Positions 17,839 through 26,913 of a stretch of 64,000 nt of DNA are shown here, in pieces. Source of the stretch: Buttiauxella ferragutiae (GTDB lineage Bacteria > Pseudomonadota > Gammaproteobacteria > Enterobacterales > Enterobacteriaceae). The position numbers and the translations under genes are program-made. The stretch is taken from assembly GCF_001654915.1 (NCBI RefSeq), contig NZ_LXEQ01000052.1. The stretch is one strand, 5' to 3'. The notes below the pieces were generated by a model that was not told the origin of the DNA, did no database searches, and worked only from the letters and a program-made list of their open reading frames with translations. Every line of letters begins with the position of its first letter. Positions within the stretch are counted from its first letter, which is position 1.

Positions 17839-19473
17839 TTAATGTTTGATGATATACATATCTTTAGTATAGATATTATCCATTGGGTCTTTGCCGGTAT
17901 AACCGCCTACCCATGGTTTCACCAGACGGGCGTTCACGTAGTAATAAACCGGAACGATTGCAGAATCTTTGCCCAACTGCTGTTCCGCTTTATCGTACGC
18001 GGCGGCACGTTGTGCTTCATCTGTTGCTTTCAGCGATTCCGCCATGATGGCGTCAAAGGCCGGGCTCTTATAATGCGCGGTGTTCATTGAGCTGCCAGAC
18101 AACATGGTGTTCAGGAAGGAAGTCGGTTCGTTGTAATCCGCACACCAGCCTGCACGTGCAACGTTGTAGTTGCCCTGGTGACGAGTATCAAGGAAGGTTT
18201 TCCACTCCTGGTTTACCAGCTTAACGTTCACACCGAGGTTTTTCTGCCAGATAGAAGCGGCAGCAATGGCCAGTTTCTTGTGCAGATCGGAAGTGTTGTA
18301 CAGCAGGTCGAAGGTCAGCGGTTTGTCTTTGGTGTAGCCCGCTTCAGCCAGCAATTTCTTAGCTTCTTCATTACGTTTTTCCTGAGTCCATGAGAACCAC
18401 TCAGGCTTAGTCAGTTTTGCACCGTCAGCATAAGGAGGCGTGTAGCCGTAAGCTGGCAGATCGCCCTGCGCCTTCACTTTATTAACGATGATGTCACGAT
18501 CCAGGCCCAGTTTCAGAGCGGTACGGACGCGCACATCGTTAAACGGAGCTTTCTGGTTGTTGATTTCGTAGTAATAAGTACACAGATACGGGTCAACGTG
18601 TACTTCAGCTGGAATTTCTTTTTTCAGCTTCTGGAACAGTTCGATTGGCAGGTTGTTATATGTCATGTCAATCTCGCCGCTGCGGTAGCGGTTAACATCT
18701 GTGACTTCAGAAGAGATTGGCAGATAAGTAATTTGTGAAATAACAGTTTTCGCATTATCCCAATAATTGGTATTACGCTCCATCACGATACGTTCGTTAA
18801 CCACCCAGTCCTTCAGTTTGTAAGCACCGTTGCTCACGATGTTGGCAGGTTGGGTCCACTTCTCACCAAACTTCTCAATGGCCGCTTTATTCACCGGGGA
18901 CATCGCCGGGTTAACCAGAAGTTTGTAGAAGTAAGGAACAGGCTCGCTCAGAGTGACTTCCAGCGTGTGGTCGTCAATGGCTTTTACGCCCAGTTCACTT
19001 GGTTTCATTTTGCCGTCGATGATGGCATCAACGTTTACGATATGGCCGTATTGCGGGTAGCTTGCGTATGGGGAAGCAGTATTTGGATCAACCAGACGCT
19101 GCCAGCTATAGACGAAATCTTGTGCCGTGACTGGCTCGCCGTTAGACCATTTCGCATCTTTACGCAGATGGAAGGTCCAGACTTTAAAATCTTTATTATC
19201 CCAGGACTCTGCCACGCCCGGAATTGGGTGGCCGTCTTTTGGAGAGGTAATCAGTAAGCCTTCAAACAGGTCACGGCTCACGTTTGACTCAGGAACACCT
19301 TCAATTTTGTTTGGGTCCAAAGACTGTGGTTCAGCACCGTTATTGCGAATCAACGTTTGCTTTTCTGACAGTTGAACACCGGCAGGAACTTCGGCCGCCA
19401 TGGCCACATTGCCTACGATTAGCGCGGATAAAATGCTTGCTGCTACCAGACTTTTTTTTGTGATGATGGACAT
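17839..19473 (-). CDS. oppA: periplasmic oligopeptide-binding protein OppA
   Basis: 544 residues (E. coli 543). A Sec signal peptide (MSIITKKSLVAASILSALIVGNVAMA) is cleaved after AMA. The mature protein is a cluster C (SBP family 5) binding protein, with landmarks GAEPQSLDPNKIEGVPESNVSRDLFEGL, DAKWSNGEPVTAQDFVYSWQRL and RAGWCADYNEPTSFLN. It binds peptides of about two to five residues regardless of sequence and hands them to OppBC. GTGGAG precedes the ATG. In relatives oppA translation is repressed by the small RNA GcvB; CAACACAATG at the start codon is CA-rich like the known target, but this is inference. Confidence 0.97.
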   Translation of the reverse strand: MSIITKKSLVAASILSALIVGNVAMAAEVPAGVQLSEKQTLIRNNGAEPQSLDPNKIEGVPESNVSRDLFEGLLITSPKDGHPIPGVAESWDNKDFKVWTFHLRKDAKWSNGEPVTAQDFVYSWQRLVDPNTASPYASYPQYGHIVNVDAIIDGKMKPSELGVKAIDDHTLEVTLSEPVPYFYKLLVNPAMSPVNKAAIEKFGEKWTQPANIVSNGAYKLKDWVVNERIVMERNTNYWDNAKTVISQITYLPISSEVTDVNRYRSGEIDMTYNNLPIELFQKLKKEIPAEVHVDPYLCTYYYEINNQKAPFNDVRVRTALKLGLDRDIIVNKVKAQGDLPAYGYTPPYADGAKLTKPEWFSWTQEKRNEEAKKLLAEAGYTKDKPLTFDLLYNTSDLHKKLAIAAASIWQKNLGVNVKLVNQEWKTFLDTRHQGNYNVARAGWCADYNEPTSFLNTMLSGSSMNTAHYKSPAFDAIMAESLKATDEAQRAAAYDKAEQQLGKDSAIVPVYYYVNARLVKPWVGGYTGKDPMDNIYTKDMYIIKH

Positions 19474-20182
19474 TGTGTTGATACTCCACTCATTATAATT
19501 ACCGACCCGAAAGCCAGCCTCTTCCCCTCAGGGGTTCCTTTACAGTGCAAGAGCGTTATGCAACTGCCAGGCTTTATTTTTTGTCTTACTTGCTATCACC
19601 GACTTTATTTGGGGGATGCTCTTTATGGCACCCTGCTCCGTCGATTCTTAATCAACCTACCCTGTACTGAGGTTGATTTTGATGAGTCATCTGTAAATGA
19701 AACATTTTTCAGATAATTGTGTTGTCCGGAAAGTATCAAAAGCACCTAATTCCCGCCAATACAATTTGCAAATTTGTTAACCATTTCTCTTTTATCTATC
19801 CAGAACGTCGTCTGGAAAGATGCTGCATCAATGCATTTCGTCGAGTTAACACGCTAAAAAATAAAGAAATTGCAGTGTTAATCTGGTTTGTTCTGTTGCA
19901 ACATGAACACAACACACTGGCGTTCACATAAAATTAACAATTGGTTATTTTTTAGCACATTCATCTGCAAGACAGCTTGATTAACTAATATCATCTCAAT
20001 AAAGCCGCAGCAAGCATCATTGTGTAGGGTTAGTTAAATAACGATTTGATTGTTAACTTTATGTACAACGGACAAATGCCGGGGCCGCTAATATACGGTT
20101 TCCAAAGCATTTTCTTATGAATGGTTTTCTAGTGAAAAGAACAGCAGCGCTTATGATTCAAATCAGTTGGTGGGAATTTAAC
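19474..20182 (-). promoter_or_regulatory. oppA upstream region and leader, no gene found
   Basis: About 700 AT-rich bases between the oppA start and the ychE terminator. The part next to oppA should hold its promoter and leader. Short open frames in this stretch have no ribosome-binding site or recognisable product. No transfer RNA, insertion sequence or repeat was seen. Confidence 0.5.
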
Positions 20183-20213
20183 AAAAAAAAGCAGAATGGT
20201 TATTCTGCTTTTT
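20183..20213 (-). terminator. terminator of ychE
   Basis: GCAGAAT (20191-20197) and ATTCTGC (20202-20208) around a short loop, flanked by eight A on one side and T on the other, so it can work in both directions. It is placed just after the ychE stop on the minus strand. Confidence 0.88.
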
Positions 20214-20234
20214 CATATGTAGCTTTCAGCAGAA

Positions 20235-20882
20235 CTAACTTAATAATCCTGGGAAAATGGTTTTCAGACCAGTCACAATAAATTCAATACCCAGAGCCAT
20301 CAATAACAGACCCATTATACGGGTAATAACGTTAATCCCCGTTTGCCCTAACAGGCGCACTAGCAAAGGAGCTAGACGGAAAACTAACCAACAGCAAAAA
20401 GCAAAGAGCGCAATGGCAATCGTAAAACCGATTAAATAATTCCAGCTGTGGTATCGCGTGCCCCAGACAATAGTCGAACTGATTGCACCAGGACCTGCCA
20501 TTAATGGAAGAGCTAACGGAACGACGCCTACGCTTTCGCGAATAGCACTTTCTGATTTTTCTTGTTTGTTCTGTTTATCTTCACCCAGTTTACCGCTGAT
20601 CATCGACATCGCAATGGTCACCACCAGAATGCCGCCGGCAATTCGGAAGGAATCAATTGATATGCCGAATAATTGGAGGATACCGTCACCGAGGAACAAC
20701 GACGTCCATAAAATAATCGCTACTGACAGGTTGGCGGTAAGGTTTGTTTTATTCCTCGCCAACGCGGTTTGGTAGCTGGTCATGCTGATAAACACGGGAA
20801 TGATCCCAACTGGGTTTACCAGCGCGAACAGGCCAATAAAGAACTTAAAATAGGTTGGCAAATCAAATAAGGATTGAGCCAC
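20235..20882 (-). CDS. ychE: MarC family inner-membrane protein YchE
   Basis: 215 residues, about six membrane helices; the UPF0056/MarC family has no proven substrate. Start choice: GTG at 20882 has GGAG six bases upstream and gives exactly the E. coli length (product begins AQSLFDLPTYFKFFIGLFALVNPVG). A TTG at 20909 would add nine unsupported residues. Conserved blocks are NPVGIIPVFISMT, FRIAGGILV and PLALPLMAGPGAIS. It is transcribed away from adhE. Confidence 0.93.
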   Translation of the reverse strand: MAQSLFDLPTYFKFFIGLFALVNPVGIIPVFISMTSYQTALARNKTNLTANLSVAIILWTSLFLGDGILQLFGISIDSFRIAGGILVVTIAMSMISGKLGEDKQNKQEKSESAIRESVGVVPLALPLMAGPGAISSTIVWGTRYHSWNYLIGFTIAIALFAFCCWLVFRLAPLLVRLLGQTGINVITRIMGLLLMALGIEFIVTGLKTIFPGLLS

Positions 20883-21120
20883 TAAAAACTCCGCAAATGA
20901 ACGTAGCAAAGGCCGCGGTAATGTAATGGAAAACCAGTTCTGGCGCTACGCCCTTTCGCAGCATAGATAACTACTTTTATGCGCAATTGCGATATTAAAC
21001 AATATTGTTACTCACTTGTTGAAAATATGGTAGTTTGTTTTAGCTTTGCTGTGACAAGAATTTTAAAGACTTATCAATAACCTGAATCTGTCATGCTGAA
21101 TGGAGTCAGCCTTAGGATAA

Positions 21121-21136
21121 TGTGATGCAAGTCACA
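21121..21136 (+). promoter_or_regulatory. CRP-type site upstream of adhE
   Basis: TGTGA-TGCAAG-TCACA matches all ten consensus arm bases for CRP. It lies about 240 bases before the adhE ATG. It could act on adhE or, less likely, on divergent ychE. Confidence 0.65.
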
Positions 21137-21211
21137 AAAAACCTACTCAGAAGTGAGTACTCTTGGAAACATCTGAAGAGCGTATGATTCAGACCATGAA
21201 TAGGTTTTTTC

Positions 21212-21350
21212 GATAAGGCTCTTTTAGTAAATCAGCAAGATGTTTTGGGAAGTTTTTGGATAGTCGTGGCCCTCTTCTACGCAAGCTGTTGCCCGCTGAC
21301 TATACTGTCGACTCGAGCAGCTCATTTACTAAAAGAGTTTAAACATTATC
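21212..21350 (+). promoter_or_regulatory. adhE 5' leader: long-range inverted repeat next to the ribosome-binding site
   Basis: CTCTTTTAGTAAAT (21219-21232) is the exact reverse complement of ATTTACTAAAAGAG (21324-21337). Beyond it GATAA (21212-21216) can pair with TTATC (21346-21350), which directly touches the ribosome-binding site AGGAG (21351-21355). The loop of about 91 bases can fold further. In E. coli, adhE translation is reported to need RNase III cleavage of a leader that hides the ribosome-binding site; this repeat is a good candidate for the same device. Confidence 0.7.
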
Positions 21351-21361
21351 AGGAGAGCATT

Positions 21362-24049
21362 ATGGCTGTAACTAATGTCGCTGAACTTAACGCACTTGTA
21401 GAGCGCGTCAAGAAAGCCCAGCGTGAATATGCCAACTTTACTCAAGAGCAAGTTGATAAAATCTTCCGCGCCGCCGCTCTGGCTGCCGCTGATGCTCGAA
21501 TCCCTCTCGCGAAACTAGCCGTTGCCGAATCTGGCATGGGTATTGTTGAAGATAAAGTGATCAAAAACCACTTTGCTTCTGAGTATATCTACAACGCCTA
21601 TAAAGATGAGAAAACCTGCGGTGTGTTGGATGAAGACCACACCTTCGGGACTATCACTATCGCTGAGCCAATCGGTATCATCTGCGGTATCGTGCCAACG
21701 ACTAACCCAACTTCAACGGCTATCTTTAAATCTCTGATCAGCCTGAAGACTCGTAACGCGATCATCTTCTCTCCACACCCACGTGCAAAAGACGCGACCA
21801 ATAAAGCCGCAGACATCGTTCTGCAAGCTGCTATCGCTGCTGGTGCACCTAAAGATCTGATTGGTTGGATTGACCAGCCATCTGTCGAACTGTCTAACGC
21901 TCTGATGCACCACCCAGATATCAACATGATTCTGGCAACCGGTGGTCCAGGCATGGTTAAAGCAGCATATAGCTCCGGTAAACCAGCAATCGGTGTTGGC
22001 GCAGGTAACACCCCTGTTGTTGTTGACGAAACTGCCGACATCAAACGTGTTGTTGCTTCTATCCTGATGTCTAAAACCTTCGATAACGGCGTAATCTGTG
22101 CTTCCGAGCAATCAGTTATCGTTGTTGACTCTGCATACAATGCAGTACGCGAACGTTTTGCATCCCACGGCGGCTACATGCTGCAGGGTAAAGAGCTGAA
22201 AGCTGTTCAGGACATCATCCTGAAAAACGGCGCATTGAACGCCGCTATCGTTGGTCAGCCAGCAACTAAAATTGCTGAACTGGCAGGCTTCACTGTACCG
22301 GCTGACACCAAGATCCTGATTGGTGAAGTTAGCGTTGTTGACGATTCGGAGCCATTCGCTCACGAAAAACTGTCTCCAACTCTGGCTATGTATCGTGCTA
22401 AGAGCTTCGAAGACGCTGTTGTTAAAGCTGAGAAACTGGTTGAGATGGGCGGCATCGGCCACACCTCTTGCCTGTACACAGACCAGGACAACCAGCCAGA
22501 GCGCGTTAAGTACTTCGGCGACAAAATGAAAACTGCACGTATCCTGATCAACACCCCTGCTTCACAGGGTGGTATCGGTGACCTGTACAACTTCAAACTC
22601 GCGCCTTCCCTGACTCTGGGTTGTGGCTCATGGGGTGGTAACTCCATCTCTGAGAACGTGGGTCCTAAGCACCTGATCAACAAGAAAACCGTTGCTAAGC
22701 GAGCTGAGAACATGTTGTGGCATAAACTTCCGAAATCTATCTACTTCCGCCGCGGCTCTCTGCCAATCGCGCTGGACGAAGTGATTACTGATGGTCACAA
22801 ACGTGCGATGATCGTTACCGACCGTTTCCTGTTCAATAACGGCTATGCAGACCAGATCACTTCTGTTCTGAAAGCAGCTGGCGTTGAAACTGAAGTATTC
22901 TTCGAAGTAGAAGCGGATCCAACTCTGACCGTGGTACGTAAAGGTGCAGAGCTGGCGAACTCCTTCAAACCAGACGTGATCATCGCGCTGGGCGGTGGTT
23001 CACCGATGGATGCTGCGAAAATCATGTGGGTTATGTACGAGCACCCAGAAACTCACTTCGAAGAACTGGCGCTGCGCTTCATGGACATCCGTAAGCGTAT
23101 CTACAAGTTCCCGAAAATGGGCGTAAAAGCGAAAATGATCGCGGTTACCACCACTTCCGGTACTGGTTCAGAAGTGACCCCGTTTGCTGTTGTAACTGAT
23201 GATGCAACTGGTCAGAAATACCCGCTGGCGGACTACGCTCTGACTCCAGATATGGCAATTGTTGATGCCAACCTGGTGATGGATATGCCTAAGTCCCTGT
23301 GTGCTTTCGGTGGTTTGGATGCCGTGACTCACGCACTGGAAGCTTACGTTTCCGTACTGGCTAGCGAATTCTCTGACGGTCAGGCTCTGCAAGCACTGAA
23401 ACTGCTGAAAGAAAACCTGCCAGCATCTTACAACGAAGGCGCTAAAAACCCAGTTGCTCGTGAGCGTGTACACAACGCTGCGACCATCGCCGGTATCGCG
23501 TTTGCTAACGCCTTCCTCGGTGTGTGCCACTCAATGGCGCACAAACTGGGTTCACAGTTCCACATTCCTCACGGTCTGGCGAACGCCCTGTTGATTTCCA
23601 ACGTTATCCGCTATAACGCGAATGACAACCCAACCAAGCAGACTGCATTCAGCCAGTATGACCGCCCACAAGCGCGTCGTCGTTATGCTGAAATCGCAGA
23701 CCACTTGGGTCTGAGCGCACCGGGCGACCGTACTGCTGCTAAGATCGAAAAACTGCTGGCATGGCTGGAAAGCATCAAGGCTGAACTGGGTATTCCTAAG
23801 TCCATCCGCGAAGCAGGCGTTCAGGAAGCTGACTTCCTGGCTCACGTTGATAAACTGTCTGAAGATGCGTTCGATGACCAGTGTACCGGTGCTAACCCGC
23901 GTTACCCACTGATCTCTGAACTGAAACAGATTCTGATGGATACCTTCTACGGTCGTGATTATGTAGAAGAAGGTAGCGTGCCAGCATCGACTGCAAAAGA
24001 AGCTGCTCCAGCAGCTAAAGCTGACAAGAAAGCGAAGAAAACCGCTTAA
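21362..24049 (+). CDS. adhE: bifunctional acetaldehyde-CoA/alcohol dehydrogenase AdhE
   Basis: 895-residue fermentative enzyme that reduces acetyl-CoA to acetaldehyde and then to ethanol with NADH, re-oxidising NADH without oxygen. The N-terminal CoA-acylating aldehyde dehydrogenase (about 1-440) has the catalytic cysteine in NGVICASEQ. The C-terminal iron alcohol dehydrogenase (about 450-870) has GGGSPMDAAK for NAD and the metal-ligand segments GLDAVTHALEAY, GVCHSMAHKLG and FHIPHGLANA. A Lys/Ala-rich tail closes it. The ATG at 21362 lies behind AGGAGA; the longer open frame upstream is leader. It has a fermentation-type CRP site and a structured leader. Confidence 0.98.
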   Translation: MAVTNVAELNALVERVKKAQREYANFTQEQVDKIFRAAALAAADARIPLAKLAVAESGMGIVEDKVIKNHFASEYIYNAYKDEKTCGVLDEDHTFGTITIAEPIGIICGIVPTTNPTSTAIFKSLISLKTRNAIIFSPHPRAKDATNKAADIVLQAAIAAGAPKDLIGWIDQPSVELSNALMHHPDINMILATGGPGMVKAAYSSGKPAIGVGAGNTPVVVDETADIKRVVASILMSKTFDNGVICASEQSVIVVDSAYNAVRERFASHGGYMLQGKELKAVQDIILKNGALNAAIVGQPATKIAELAGFTVPADTKILIGEVSVVDDSEPFAHEKLSPTLAMYRAKSFEDAVVKAEKLVEMGGIGHTSCLYTDQDNQPERVKYFGDKMKTARILINTPASQGGIGDLYNFKLAPSLTLGCGSWGGNSISENVGPKHLINKKTVAKRAENMLWHKLPKSIYFRRGSLPIALDEVITDGHKRAMIVTDRFLFNNGYADQITSVLKAAGVETEVFFEVEADPTLTVVRKGAELANSFKPDVIIALGGGSPMDAAKIMWVMYEHPETHFEELALRFMDIRKRIYKFPKMGVKAKMIAVTTTSGTGSEVTPFAVVTDDATGQKYPLADYALTPDMAIVDANLVMDMPKSLCAFGGLDAVTHALEAYVSVLASEFSDGQALQALKLLKENLPASYNEGAKNPVARERVHNAATIAGIAFANAFLGVCHSMAHKLGSQFHIPHGLANALLISNVIRYNANDNPTKQTAFSQYDRPQARRRYAEIADHLGLSAPGDRTAAKIEKLLAWLESIKAELGIPKSIREAGVQEADFLAHVDKLSEDAFDDQCTGANPRYPLISELKQILMDTFYGRDYVEEGSVPASTAKEAAPAAKADKKAKKTA

Positions 24050-24063
24050 TTGTAAAGCCTAAT

Positions 24064-24092
24064 AAAAAACCCGCCTCGGCGGGTTTTTTTAT
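24064..24092. terminator. bidirectional terminator between adhE and tdk
   Basis: A run of six A, CCCGCC-TC-GGCGGG, then seven T. The A and T flanks allow use by adhE and by the convergent tdk. Confidence 0.93.
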
Positions 24093-24171
24093 GTCTGCTT
24101 TTCAAATTCGCAATGTACAGCCCTTGACGAAGACCAGCGGGAAAGACTAGCCTTCCCATCACTTTTATTTT

Positions 24172-24777
24172 TTATGCGCTCTGGATGCCCTGCAGAGAGC
24201 CTTTTTGTAGCGCTTCTTTATAATGCTTGCGGCAAACCGACACATAACGTTCATTGCCACCAATAACCACTTGCTCACCCTGGTTATATGGACGGCCTTC
24301 CTGATCAAGTCGCAACACCATACTGGCTTTACGACCACAGAAACAAATAGTTTTTAATTCTACTAGCTTATCTGACCACGCTAATAAATAGCGGCTTCCG
24401 CCAAATAATTCGCCCTGAAAATCAGTACGTAATCCATAACACAGTACGGGAATATCTAATTCATCCACCACGTCTGATAACGCTAGTACTTGATCGCGTG
24501 TCAGGAACTGGCATTCATCCACCAGAACACAATGCACGGCATCACGCTGATGCTCTTCACTTATTTCATTGAATAATTGGGTTGAGCCATTGTAGAGCTT
24601 AGCGGGCGACGATAATCCAATACGTGAACTCACCTTCCCAGAGCCAAACCGGTTGTCAATTTCTGCGGTATACACCAGCGTACGCATCCCGCGCTCTTGA
24701 TAGTTGTATGAGGATTGCAGTAATGCCGTGGATTTACCCGCATTCATTGCGGAATAGTAAAAGTAGAGTTGTGCCAT
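24172..24777 (-). CDS. tdk: thymidine kinase
   Basis: 201-residue type II thymidine kinase of the pyrimidine salvage pathway (thymidine plus ATP to dTMP). The P-loop is YYSAMNAGKSTALLQSSYNY (residues about 8-27), and the catalytic Glu lies in VDECQFLT. The zinc-binding lasso region starts with CFCGRKASMVLRL. The substrate-binding loop GGNERYVSVCRKHY is present. It is convergent with adhE, the E. coli arrangement. Confidence 0.97.
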   Translation of the reverse strand: MAQLYFYYSAMNAGKSTALLQSSYNYQERGMRTLVYTAEIDNRFGSGKVSSRIGLSSPAKLYNGSTQLFNEISEEHQRDAVHCVLVDECQFLTRDQVLALSDVVDELDIPVLCYGLRTDFQGELFGGSRYLLAWSDKLVELKTICFCGRKASMVLRLDQEGRPYNQGEQVVIGGNERYVSVCRKHYKEALQKGSLQGIQSA

Positions 24778-25333
24778 TGGTCAGCTAGCCTGAGTTAAAA
24801 TGTAAATATTATTAACACGGATTATATCATAAGCCGTTACAGAGTTATCGTTGCCTGAGGTTTGTAAGAAAAAATTCTGTATTGTTCTTCTGATATATAA
24901 GTAGTAGAGCAAAATGGTTGTTATGCACCTGATGTTTGAAGTTCGTCACGCTGCACTTAACTTACGGAGTTTTCAGCATTTTCATTGCTATACGATGGAA
25001 CTCATTGAATCCCTAATAATAATTATCTATTAAGAATATCCACTGTTTTGGACAATAATACCAAAGGTTGATATTTCACCATTAATGCGGTCACACCTCA
25101 ATTTAGAGCCTCAACAACCCCTGTTACTATCAGGGTTGTTGTTGAAAAAGTGAGTTATCCACGTTTTGTTTTTCCGCCGTATGAGGCAAAATTTAAGTTA
25201 ATGTTCTTTTATAAATCGACAAAATATTATGGAATTTTGAATTCCTTACATTCCCACCTATTGCAGAAGTTAATTTAAGCCTCTATTATTAGCCCATCAA
25301 GCCAACCATCAATATAAGATTGAGATTACTAAA
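24778..25333. promoter_or_regulatory. tdk-hns divergent intergenic region, no gene found
   Basis: 556 AT-rich bases between divergent tdk and hns. AT-rich tracts upstream of hns suit the autoregulation known for H-NS. It contains the hairpin at 25112-25141 and a short inverted repeat GGAATT/AATTCC at 25231-25245. No credible protein gene was seen. Confidence 0.6.
25112..25141. other. intergenic hairpin upstream of hns
   Basis: CAACAA(C)CCCTG pairs with CAGGGTTGTTG: 11 pairs with one bulged C and loop TTACTAT. No T run follows in either direction, so it is not a standard terminator. It is about 190 bases before the hns start. Confidence 0.5.
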
Positions 25334-25744
25334 ATGAGCGAAGCACTTAAAATTCTGAACAACATCCGTACTCTTCGTGCACAAGCTAGAGAATGTACTC
25401 TGGAAACGCTGGAAGAAATGCTGGAAAAATTAGAAGTTGTTGTTAACGAACGTCGCGAAGAAGATAATGCTGCTGCTGCAGAAATTGAAGAGCGTACTCG
25501 TAAACTGCAACAATACCGTGAAATGCTGATCGCTGACGGCATTGATCCTAACGAATTACTGAATAGCATGGCTGCTGTTAAATCTGCAGGCAAAGCAAAA
25601 CGCGCTGCGCGCCCAGCTAAATATCAGTACATCGACGAAAACGGCGAAAGCAAAACCTGGACTGGCCAGGGCCGTACTCCAGCAGTAATCAAAAAAGCAA
25701 TGGAAGAACAAGGCAAGAAACTGGAAGACTTCCTGATTGCCTAA
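25334..25744 (+). CDS. hns: nucleoid-associated protein H-NS
   Basis: 136 residues (E. coli 137). The N-terminal helical oligomerisation region (about 1-65, starting SEALKILNNIRTLRAQAREC) leads to a flexible linker (KSAGKAKRAARPA). The C-terminal DNA-binding domain (about 92-136) carries the hook TWTGQGRTP, whose Gln-Gly-Arg inserts into the minor groove of AT-rich DNA. It silences AT-rich and horizontally acquired genes. It is monocistronic with its own terminator. Confidence 0.98.
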   Translation: MSEALKILNNIRTLRAQARECTLETLEEMLEKLEVVVNERREEDNAAAAEIEERTRKLQQYREMLIADGIDPNELLNSMAAVKSAGKAKRAARPAKYQYIDENGESKTWTGQGRTPAVIKKAMEEQGKKLEDFLIA

Positions 25745-25768
25745 TTTTCGCTTTTAGTGCTGCTTATT

Positions 25769-25794
25769 AAATCCCGCTTCGGCGGGATTTTTAT
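25769..25794 (+). terminator. rho-independent terminator of hns
   Basis: AATCCCGC, tetraloop TTCG, GCGGGATT, then a T-rich tail; 25 bases after the hns stop. Confidence 0.94.
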
Positions 25795-25837
25795 TTGTGT
25801 GTAATGTTTTTTTAAATTATGCCGAAAGCAGTATCCA

Positions 25838-25866
25838 CAAAAAAGGAAGCCTGAGCTTCCTTTTTC
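25838..25866. terminator. terminator of the galU-ugd-uge operon
   Basis: A run of seven A, GGAAGC-CTGA-GCTTCC, then five T. It lies 23 bases beyond the uge stop on the minus strand and can act in both directions. Confidence 0.9.
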
Positions 25867-25888
25867 ATTTTACAAACTAATCACGGTG

Positions 25889-26899
25889 TCAGCTGACTTT
25901 ATAGAAAGCCTTATACCAGTCTACAAAGTTCTGTACGCCATCGTTTACTGATGTCTGAGGCTTGAAGCCGATAACATCATACAGCGCCTGTGTATCCGCA
26001 CTGGTCTCCAGTACATCACCAGGCTGCATAGGAAGCATGTTCTTGTGCGCAACTTTACCCAGTGAGGTTTCCAGGGCCGTAATATAATCCATCAGCGTCA
26101 CTGGGTTGCTATTACCGATGTTATATACACGATACGGCGCTGAGCTAGTTGCTGGCGTTCCCTCTTCTACCGTCCATTGTGCATCAGCTTGTGGAATGAC
26201 GTCCTGTAAACGCACAATCGCCTCAGCAATATCATCGATATAAGTAAAATCACGACGCATTTGTCCGTGATTGTAAACATCAATACTCTTCCCTTCGACA
26301 ATCGCACGAGTAAATTTAAATAACGCCATATCCGGGCGCCCCCACGGACCATAAACGGTAAAGAAACGCAAACCCGTCGTTGGCAATCCATATAAGTGCG
26401 AGTAGGTATGTGACATCAACTCGTTGGCTTTTTTAGTTGCCGCATATAAAGAAATTGGATGATCGACACTGTCATCCGTGGAGAACGGGAGTTTACGATT
26501 CAGGCCATATACTGAGCTTGAAGACGCATATAACAGATGCCCGACTTTATTATGGCGGCACCCTTCGAGCACATTTAAATGCCCTACCAGATTTGAATCC
26601 GCATAAGCGTGAGGGTTATCGATTGAATAACGAACACCTGCTTGCGCAGCAAGATGAATCACACGATCGAATTTCTCAGTGGCAAATAATTGCGCCATAC
26701 CATTACGATCGGCGAGGTCAATTTTTTCGAAACGGAATGATGAATGAGGAGCAAGGCGATCAAGACGAGCTTGTTTGAGATTGACGTCATAATAGTCGTT
26801 CAGGTTATCGATACCGATAACCTGGTGACCGGCGTTGAGCAGACGTTCACTAACATGGAATCCAATAAAGCCTGCGGCGCCGGTAACCAGAAATTTCAT
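25889..26899 (-). CDS. uge: UDP-glucuronate/galacturonate 4-epimerase
   Basis: 336-residue extended short-chain dehydrogenase. The NAD-binding GAAGFIGFH is at the N terminus, the catalytic Ser region is SSSVYG and the Tyr-Lys pair is in YAATKKANE. The sequence resembles Klebsiella Uge, which interconverts UDP-glucuronate and UDP-galacturonate for lipopolysaccharide core and capsule. It directly follows ugd (14 bases apart), which makes UDP-glucuronate, so the order matches the pathway. The exact sugar is inferred from family and neighbours. Confidence 0.85.
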   Translation of the reverse strand: MKFLVTGAAGFIGFHVSERLLNAGHQVIGIDNLNDYYDVNLKQARLDRLAPHSSFRFEKIDLADRNGMAQLFATEKFDRVIHLAAQAGVRYSIDNPHAYADSNLVGHLNVLEGCRHNKVGHLLYASSSSVYGLNRKLPFSTDDSVDHPISLYAATKKANELMSHTYSHLYGLPTTGLRFFTVYGPWGRPDMALFKFTRAIVEGKSIDVYNHGQMRRDFTYIDDIAEAIVRLQDVIPQADAQWTVEEGTPATSSAPYRVYNIGNSNPVTLMDYITALETSLGKVAHKNMLPMQPGDVLETSADTQALYDVIGFKPQTSVNDGVQNFVDWYKAFYKVS

Positions 26900-26913
26900 A
26901 CAACCCTCATTTA

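Noticed and set aside
17657..17839. 60-residue frame between oppA and oppB
   Set aside because: It lies within the ERIC element, whose palindromic sequence often gives chance open frames.
20117..20290. Short frame with tandem Trp codons just before a terminator hairpin, resembling a trp-type leader peptide
   Set aside because: The frame reads on through the hairpin into the antisense of ychE, and no tryptophan genes follow; the hairpin is explained as the ychE terminator.
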